Shown here: piece after piece, positions 58,693 through 64,000 of the stretch
Position numbering within the stretch: position 1 is the stretch's first letter
How the letters are laid out: each line of letters starts with the position of its first letter
Translations under genes and position numbers: made by a program
Origin: Acetivibrio clariflavus DSM 19732
Lineage (GTDB): Bacteria > Bacillota > Clostridia > Acetivibrionales > Acetivibrionaceae
Reading direction: 5' to 3'
Assembly (NCBI RefSeq): GCF_000237085.1
Contig: NC_016627.1
Location: 2,480,118 to 2,544,117 of the forward strand
DNA: 64,000 nucleotides
The notes under the pieces: generated by a model
Told to the model about the DNA's origin: nothing
The model's database searches: none
Seen by the model: only the letters and a program-made list of their open reading frames with translations

Positions 58693-60078
58693 CTATTTAA
58701 TATCGTTAACATCTACTTCGTCCAGATTATCTACAACTTTTATATACCCGTTTATCATTCCCATCCAACATGTATAGTTTATATTACCGGTTTCCAATGG
58801 CATAAATTCAATTACATTATCCCCCGGTACCAACTTTTTGACAATATTATACTTCGGAATTGTAACAGGATTATTGCAGCCGTTCAATTCACTTTCATCG
58901 GCTTTGATGGTCCATCTCACCAAAACCCCTTTTTGAACCACAATTGGATCATAACTGCCCGATTTCATCTCTGTTGTAACCAACTGCACTCCATTTTCGA
59001 TTCTTGCTATATTCTTTGCCTTCTGATTGGCAAAAGCTATATTTAACCCTGAAAGGTTAAAACCTCTGCCTGTCATCACAATTCCGAGGATAATGACCAG
59101 AACCGCACTTGCTTTCATCATCCTGCGGCTAAACTTACTGCTGATCAGTGAGCTTACTGCTCCAAAGCCAAACATTAGCGGCACGGTACCAATGCTAAAA
59201 AAGAACATGGACATGGCTCCCCTATAAAAACTGCCTGTCCCAAGGGCATATATCTGCATAGCCTGCAACGGTCCGCAGGGCATCAATCCGTTTAGAAGTC
59301 CTATATAGAACGGTCCACGTTTGCCGTTATTGTTAAAAACTGCCCTGCTCAGTACCTTCGGCATGCGGGGATTTATTTTTCTGAGCCACGGGAAAATATT
59401 CAGCATATTGATACCCATTATTATCATTAATATACCCGAAACAATGGCCACAATACCCTTTGCCCGTCCGGGAAAGCTCACCAGAGAGCCCAGTGCCCCA
59501 ACCAAGCCGCCTATTACCGTATATGAAATCACCCTTCCTCCATTATACAAAAGAGTGGGTTTAAGCTTTGAAATACTTCCTTTTTCAGCTTCATCAAACG
59601 TATATGCGATGCACTGGGAAAGGTTTATACCTCCGCACATGGCGATACAGTGAAGGGATGTTAAAAGTCCAACGGTAAAAAGCATGCCATACCCCATATC
59701 CCGGTTTACCTGAGGAATAAAATTAAATCCCACTGTATTTTTAACAGCCAAATATACAGCTAAAACAATAATTACTATACCCAGCAATTGATTTACCGAT
59801 AATTTATAATCACCGTCGGATCGCTTTTCCCTGTCGTTCGCTTTTTTACCGTCTGTTGCTGCCATTACTTGATAATCCAGCTCTTCCACTGCTTTAATAA
59901 TACTGTCAAGATTTATTCTGTCTTTATCATAAATGACATTTACTTTCGATTGGGAGTAAACTGCCTTAACAGCTTTGATACCTTCCATATTTTTTAATTT
60001 TTTCTCTATTCTCATCTCACAGTTTACACACGTCATCCCTTTTATCTCAAGTACCTTTGAGATGAAAACTTCCGGCAT
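58693..60078 (-). CDS. HMA - TauE/SafE-like - cupredoxin fusion (copper)
   Basis: This 461-residue protein has three parts. Residues 8-75 are an HMA domain with GMTCVNCEMRIEKK. Residues about 95-345 are a six-helix UreH/DsbD/TauE-like transporter (TVGLLTSLHCIAMCGGINLS, GLLNGLMPCGPLQAMQ with a conserved Cys-Pro, FFFSIGTVPLMFGFGAV). Residues about 365-450 are a cupredoxin-like beta domain ending NYTCWMGMINGYIKVV, with Cys and Met as possible copper ligands. The layout suggests copper passed from cytoplasmic HMA through the membrane to an outer cupredoxin. It is the gene next to the recombinase; start ATG 60078. Confidence 0.85.
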   Translation of the reverse strand: MPEVFISKVLEIKGMTCVNCEMRIEKKLKNMEGIKAVKAVYSQSKVNVIYDKDRINLDSIIKAVEELDYQVMAATDGKKANDREKRSDGDYKLSVNQLLGIVIIVLAVYLAVKNTVGFNFIPQVNRDMGYGMLFTVGLLTSLHCIAMCGGINLSQCIAYTFDEAEKGSISKLKPTLLYNGGRVISYTVIGGLVGALGSLVSFPGRAKGIVAIVSGILMIIMGINMLNIFPWLRKINPRMPKVLSRAVFNNNGKRGPFYIGLLNGLMPCGPLQAMQIYALGTGSFYRGAMSMFFFSIGTVPLMFGFGAVSSLISSKFSRRMMKASAVLVIILGIVMTGRGFNLSGLNIAFANQKAKNIARIENGVQLVTTEMKSGSYDPIVVQKGVLVRWTIKADESELNGCNNPVTIPKYNIVKKLVPGDNVIEFMPLETGNINYTCWMGMINGYIKVVDNLDEVDVNDIK

Positions 60079-60145
60079 AAAACCACCTCAAACAATGTTG
60101 TGAGCATATAATATCAATGAATTGTGTAGATTTTATGAAGATTGT

Positions 60146-61696
60146 TCAAAACAGCCAATAAATTTTTATTCTCTTTCCTTCGGCTGTTTTCTCCCCGATT
60201 TCAATACGGCCAATCATAATGCTTACCATATTGTGCTTTAATTCCTTAAACTCAATCAAGTCTTTCACAATGTCTTCATAATCAATGCCGGTTTTTTCGT
60301 TTAACTCCATCTCTTTTTGAATAGTTTTCTGTCTTTCCGAAAGCTTTCTTTTTTCTTTTATAAATTCCCTATTAAGTTCAATAAACTGTTCCTCATCAAT
60401 AATTCCTTTAATTTTATCAATATAAAGGCTCTTAATTGCAAGTTCCTTTTCCGATATTTCTTTTTTTATTTTCTTAATTTCTTCATGGTATTTTCTCTCA
60501 TTATAAGCCCATTTCAGTTCTTTTTCCAATCTTTCCGCCATCTTTGGAATGTCAATATATCGTTTCAGATGCTCCTTTATTTTACATTCTATCAAATCGG
60601 TAAGTTCATCCAGTCTCGTTAAATGAGATGTACACATCTTATTCCCGTATGATGCGGAGTATAATTTGCATCTTAAATAGCTATACTTTCCGGAAGTGAC
60701 TTTCACCATTGTACTTCCGCAGTCATGACATTTTACTTTGGATGCAAACAAATGGGGTTTTCCGTTTCCTGCAGATTTAATTCTGCCATCCATCCTCTGC
60801 TGAACGGCAAAAAATACAGATTTATCAATTATAGGCTGATGGGTATTTTCTACCCTTACCCACTTATCCGGTGAAACGGCAATCATTTTTTTGGATTTAT
60901 AACTCAGTTTTTTGCGTTTTGCCTGAACCGTATTGCCTATATAAGTTTCGTTCCTCAGAATTCGTTTTACGGTTGTTTTATTCCAAAGCCCATAATCCTC
61001 TGTCTTAAAGGGATTCTTATAATTTAGGCCCATAAGTTCCTTGTATTTGGTAGGGTTTGGTATACCCTCACGATTTAGCATCGATGCTATCTGTTGAGCA
61101 CCAAAGCCTTCAAGATAACGGCTAAAAATCCTTCTGACTACCCGGGCTGCTTCTTCATCTATCAGTAATTTGTTATTATTCAGAGGATCTTTTTTATAGC
61201 CATAAGGAGCAAAAGACCCGATAAATTCTCCTCTCTTTCGTTTAACGTCAAACACTGCTTTTATATTTTCCGATATATCCTCACAATACCACTCATTGAC
61301 CAGGCCGTTTATCTGGCGGGATTTTTTATTTCCTTTTTCAAAGGTGTCGGCATTGTCGGTGACACCTATAAACCTTATTCCCCACTCAATAAATTTGTGG
61401 TGGAGATATTTTTCCACCAGCTCCATATCCCGTGTAAACCGGGATTGACTTTTGCACAGCACTATATTGAATTTTCCTGCCTCAGCATCGGCTATCAACT
61501 GTTTAAAGCCAGGACGCTCGGAATCAAGTCCTGAATAGTCATCGTCACAATAAATTTTATAAACCTCCCATTTATTTTCCCTTGCAAAATCCAAAAGAAG
61601 TTTTTTCTGGTTTTGTATGCTCTCCGAATCCTCATATTTATTCGCTTTGTTTTTATCTTCGTCCGATAGCCTGCAATATATTGCTACTATATTCAA
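60146..61696 (-). CDS. Large serine recombinase (SpoIVCA-like)
   Basis: This 516-residue recombinase has an N-terminal resolvase domain (about 3-150) with nucleophile Ser11 in YCRLSDED, DDYSGLDSERPGFKQL and the arginine-rich CKSQSRFTRDM. A Recombinase domain (about 170-285) has GFGAQQIASMLNREGIPNP and TVKRILRNETYIGN. A zinc ribbon near 310-350 has CHDCGSTM and a second Cys pair, and a coiled coil spans about 375-470. This is the architecture of integrases that also excise the sigK skin element. The start is a TTG at 61696 with GGGAGG eight bases upstream. It lies 250 bases inside the right junction and reads inward, on the same strand as the split ATPase. Confidence 0.95.
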   Translation of the reverse strand: MNIVAIYCRLSDEDKNKANKYEDSESIQNQKKLLLDFARENKWEVYKIYCDDDYSGLDSERPGFKQLIADAEAGKFNIVLCKSQSRFTRDMELVEKYLHHKFIEWGIRFIGVTDNADTFEKGNKKSRQINGLVNEWYCEDISENIKAVFDVKRKRGEFIGSFAPYGYKKDPLNNNKLLIDEEAARVVRRIFSRYLEGFGAQQIASMLNREGIPNPTKYKELMGLNYKNPFKTEDYGLWNKTTVKRILRNETYIGNTVQAKRKKLSYKSKKMIAVSPDKWVRVENTHQPIIDKSVFFAVQQRMDGRIKSAGNGKPHLFASKVKCHDCGSTMVKVTSGKYSYLRCKLYSASYGNKMCTSHLTRLDELTDLIECKIKEHLKRYIDIPKMAERLEKELKWAYNERKYHEEIKKIKKEISEKELAIKSLYIDKIKGIIDEEQFIELNREFIKEKRKLSERQKTIQKEMELNEKTGIDYEDIVKDLIEFKELKHNMVSIMIGRIEIGEKTAEGKRIKIYWLF

Positions 61697-61737
61697 TATT
61701 CATACCTCCCGGCTGATCTTTGAAAAGAGCACAGAGA

Positions 61738-61890
61738 TTACATATCCTTTTCGGCGGGATTTTCATGAATAGAATTCTTTGTCTCTTCATAGTCTTTTGC
61801 ATTCTTAATCATATCAACCAGTATATCCTCAAGCATTTTTTTCCTGCTGTCCTCATCCTTAGTCAGAAACACTTCTTCAACAATAAACAT
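61738..61890 (-). CDS. Small 50-residue frame upstream of the recombinase
   Basis: An open frame of 50 codons begins at ATG 61890 (GGAG nine bases upstream) and ends TAA at 61738, 41 bases before the recombinase start. The product starts MFIVEEVFLTKDEDSRKK and is acidic and helical, with KKMLEDILVDMIKNAKDYEE. It lies between the recombinase and the attachment site, and after the ATPase N-terminal fragment on the same strand. Coding nature is supported by position, ribosome site and amphipathic composition only. It could be a recombination directionality factor or a regulator of the recombinase; no family is recognised. Confidence 0.55.
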   Translation of the reverse strand: MFIVEEVFLTKDEDSRKKMLEDILVDMIKNAKDYEETKNSIHENPAEKDM

Positions 61891-61925
61891 AAAAATCAAC
61901 TCCAATAGACTTGTTACAAGGATGT

Positions 61926-62234
61926 TTATTGTGCATAGGAAACCGTATCATGGGGTGCCGTACCATCTAAAAGTGCCACCTTAATTTCCGGAATTACCAC
62001 TCCATCAAGGCTGTTATTGTCACTGGAACAGTGCATATATTCCACATCGTAACCTCTGCTATTCATTTCTTCCCCTATTTTTTTCATAAAGGTCGACTTG
62101 CCTACACCGGGCCCGCCTTTTATACAAATTATTCTGGTTGCCTCTTCCTGACTCAATATGTAATCATAGTAGCTGAAAAAACCCTGTGATGTATTGCCAC
62201 CTGCGAACATGTGCCTTACATTTCCTTTTTTCAT
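61926..62234 (-). pseudogene. N-terminal part of split PRK06851-like ATPase gene
   Basis: A 102-codon frame starts at ATG 62234 with a GGAGGG site five bases upstream. It contains MFAGGNTSQGFFSYYDYIL, the Walker A motif IKGGPGVGKSTFMKKIGEE, MHCSSDNNSLDGVVIPE and LLDGTAPH, then seven foreign residues (DTVSYAQ) and a stop. Family members continue after TAPH with VVDPKNPGAVDEI, which is exactly how the fragment at 42152 begins. The junction is the CATGGG at 61949-61954. The gene has its own promoter-like sequence upstream, so in the interrupted state it would make a truncated peptide and be followed by the small frame and the recombinase on one transcript. Confidence 0.88.
61949..61954. other. 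Right attachment-site core (attR) of the intervening element
   Basis: CATGGG, identical to 42153-42158. The outer side (GTGCCGTACC) encodes the ATPase residues GTAPH; the inner side (ACCGTAT) does not belong to the gene. Confidence 0.75.
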
Positions 62235-62288
62235 AGAATCCCTCCATTGAGATATGACCTCATCGTCACCAAAATCTATTTATACTAT

Positions 62289-62315
62289 TAAGATATGCAA
62301 ACAGGTGCGGCACGT
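62289..62315 (-). promoter_or_regulatory. Sigma-K-like promoter of the split ATPase gene
   Basis: Minus-strand AC (62315-62314), 16 bases, then CATATCTTA (62297-62289) matches the late mother-cell sigma-K pattern AC / CATAnnnTA. The predicted start is near 62281, about 47 bases before the ATG. No better sigma-A pair was seen between 62235 and 62439. Confidence 0.55.
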
Positions 62316-62439
62316 GAATAAAATATATAACCATACAATAATTGACAGAAAATTACTCATATGATAGTCTAAAATTACAGACAGTTATTATATTCTAAAG
62401 CTTAAATTATTTTAGTTTCTTTAAAAAGGGGGATTTTTT

Positions 62440-63261
62440 ATGCTTTTTAAACAGAAACCGAAACTTATTGTAATTTTAGCCCTATCAATTGTACTTGTTT
62501 CAGCATGTTCAGTGTTTTTAATCCATAAAAACAGGTCAGCTTATACTCCTGCAATTGACGAAAGTTTTACTCCATCAGCAGATATAACTTATTCTCCTTC
62601 AGTAAATGCAATTAATACTCCTTCAGCAGACGTAACTTATATTCCTGCAACGGATGTTTATGAATTTCCCATTACTGCGGATAAAACTCCCGATGAATGG
62701 AAAGAACTCGAAGACTACAGTGAAAAGCTGGCTGTGCTCCAAATACCTGAGGATGTCCTGGCAACCATATCCACCAAAGGATTGTTTGAGACCTGCTTAA
62801 ATTATCCTTTTATTATAAATATGCTTATGTTCAACTACTATCAGGATGCCTTCGACAGTTTATGCAGTTTTAACGGATTGCAGGAACTGCTGAAAAGATC
62901 CGATGCCGGCTCAATTATTCTCAGCTATTATAAAAGCATAGATTTCAATAATCTTGAGAAGTATAGCAATTTTCCCAGTTGTTTTATAACATATATTGAA
63001 ATGATGCTGGCACAGGACTCCATCTTATCCGGTATGGAACCGTCCGAAAGAAAGGAACTTTTAGATTTGGCATTGAAAAAACACAAAAAAAATGCTTCAT
63101 CGTTAACCGACATCTGGATTGGCAGGATCTTAAAAATTGAAAGCAAAGAATTTCAGGAATATCTAAAGCAAAACCCGAAAGATAAAGAATTCATCGACAG
63201 AGTTCCGGTTGTATCTACTCCCCCCGATTGGGATAAGATTGTTGAAAAATTTGTCCGCTGA
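62440..63261 (+). CDS. Putative lipoprotein of unknown function
   Basis: This 273-residue protein has a lipoprotein signal peptide: basic start, hydrophobic core LIVILALSIVLVSAC, lipobox VSAC with the cysteine at about 23. A low-complexity linker follows with imperfect repeats (TPSADITY, SPSVNAIN, TPSADVTY). From about 85 on the sequence is helical and charged (DEWKELEDYSEKLAVLQIP, SERKELLDLALKKHKKN). AAAGGGGG precedes the ATG. It should be anchored outside the membrane. I do not recognise a family. Confidence 0.75.
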   Translation: MLFKQKPKLIVILALSIVLVSACSVFLIHKNRSAYTPAIDESFTPSADITYSPSVNAINTPSADVTYIPATDVYEFPITADKTPDEWKELEDYSEKLAVLQIPEDVLATISTKGLFETCLNYPFIINMLMFNYYQDAFDSLCSFNGLQELLKRSDAGSIILSYYKSIDFNNLEKYSNFPSCFITYIEMMLAQDSILSGMEPSERKELLDLALKKHKKNASSLTDIWIGRILKIESKEFQEYLKQNPKDKEFIDRVPVVSTPPDWDKIVEKFVR

Positions 63262-63348
63262 CCCCAAACTAACCGTAATAGAAAATATTTAAGCCAATCG
63301 AAATCGAATTCTTTACAATTTCACTTTAAAATTAATCTCTATAAAACA

Positions 63349-63382
63349 TTCAGGACAATGAAACCGTTACCATTGTCCTGAA
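63349..63382. terminator. Hairpin between converging lipoprotein and Nudix genes
   Basis: TTCAGGACAATG (63349-63360) and CATTGTCCTGAA (63371-63382) form a perfect 12-base stem with a 10-base loop. T-runs on either side are short, so it is a likely but not classical terminator. Confidence 0.7.
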
Positions 63383-63439
63383 TTAATATAAATATCCTTT
63401 TTGTTAAATTCGTAATACAAGTATATATATGCTATAAAT

Positions 63440-63883
63440 TTATATAAATGTGCAGCAATTTAAACATTCCTGGGAAATTTCTTTGTATTTCTTATAGGAA
63501 AGGTTGAGCAATGCTTTATCCTGACTGTAGGTAACAAGTTTCATAGCTTCTTCGATATCGAAAAATCCGCCATCTTGAAATTTTTCTTTTTCGGAAATGT
63601 GGAATTTATCGGAATCTGTTTTCATAATGAACCAGGTAATTTTATTGCAGATTGGTTTTTGTCTGGTAACAGAATAGAATTCGTAACTTGTATCACCGGC
63701 TATAGAAATGATGTTTGCGATAATGCCGCCTTCTTCAAAAACTCTTTTTTGTGCAACTTCAGCCGGGAGATCCCCGTTTCGCATTACACCTTTGGGAAAT
63801 ACCCACTCTTCTTTCTCATTCTTCAGCAAAAAAACTTTGTCCCCATAAAACACTATGCCGCCAGCACAATTTCTTACTATCAT
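63440..63883 (-). CDS. Nudix hydrolase
   Basis: This 147-residue Nudix-fold protein starts MIVRNCAGGIVFYGDKVFLL. The Nudix box reads GDLPAEVAQKRVFEEGGI with the flanking WVFPKGVMRN; the two catalytic glutamates (EE) are present, but the usual RE at the start of the REUxEE segment is KR. Substrates (nucleotide diphosphates, diadenosine polyphosphates, capped RNA) cannot be predicted. Start: ATG 63883 with AGGAGG eight bases upstream; a frame to 63916 is not supported. The remaining 63884-64000 shows no gene. Confidence 0.85.
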   Translation of the reverse strand: MIVRNCAGGIVFYGDKVFLLKNEKEEWVFPKGVMRNGDLPAEVAQKRVFEEGGIIANIISIAGDTSYEFYSVTRQKPICNKITWFIMKTDSDKFHISEKEKFQDGGFFDIEEAMKLVTYSQDKALLNLSYKKYKEISQECLNCCTFI

Positions 63884-64000
63884 GATAGTAGCCTCCTTTT
63901 TAGTGCTTTCTAACATTTCAATTTCTTAGAATTAAATGTTAGAAATACACTTATAATGATCTTGGATCTGACTGATAATCTTGGACCTGCAAGCTTTCAA

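Overview
The window reads as chromosome from a low-GC, endospore-forming, cellulosome-producing Firmicute, most likely an Acetivibrio / Clostridium thermocellum-group bacterium. The basis is a complete spoIIGA-sigE-sigG sporulation block next to ftsA-ftsZ, a secreted multidomain GH10 xylanase ending in a type I dockerin, and a type I-B repeat whose unit ends in ATTGAAAC. The species is inferred, not proven.

Layout. (1) 1-15.9 kb, minus strand: one long CRISPR-Cas operon. A type I-B module (cas8b-cas7-cas5-cas3) is followed by a Cas6b-like nuclease, then a type III-D-like module: an HD-less Cas10, a Cas7, a Csx10/Cas5 with a helical extension, a double Cas7, a Csx19-like protein and a TIGR03986-type Cas7. 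A CARF-HEPN protein follows, and a second CARF protein runs off the left edge. No cas1, cas2 or cas4 is visible. (2) 16.1-22.0 kb: a CRISPR array of 79 repeats and 78 spacers by manual count, transcribed on the minus strand, with its leader at the right and its worn, older end next to cas8b. (3) 22-33.6 kb: a Maf-like DUF115 gene, nrdR, a ylmC/ymxH-type gene, sigG, sigE, spoIIGA, ftsZ, ftsA, sbp, ftsQ and a 5'-truncated murA. (4) 33.9-41.2 kb: murT-gatD, the dockerin xylanase and a coiled-coil gene. (5) 41.3-62.2 kb: a P-loop ATPase gene split in two by a 19.8-kb segment. (6) 62.4-64 kb: a lipoprotein gene and a Nudix gene.

The most striking observation is the split ATPase. Its N-terminal 95 codons lie at 62234-61949 and the rest at 42152-41335, on the same strand and in the same order. 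Both junctions carry the hexamer CATGGG. Joining them there restores one uninterrupted 367-codon frame through the conserved family stretch. A large serine recombinase lies just inside the right junction. Upstream of the N-terminal half is a good match to a sigma-K (late mother-cell) promoter. This is the layout of a sporulation intervening element of the sigK-skin type, but in a different gene and with unusual cargo: proS, an alcohol dehydrogenase, pdxST/pdxR, a methionine/cysteine operon, a copper-handling cluster and a two-component system.

The CRISPR locus is the second point of interest: DNA-targeting I-B and RNA-targeting III-D-like modules apparently share one array and one crRNA-processing enzyme. 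The array itself records a one-base repeat switch.
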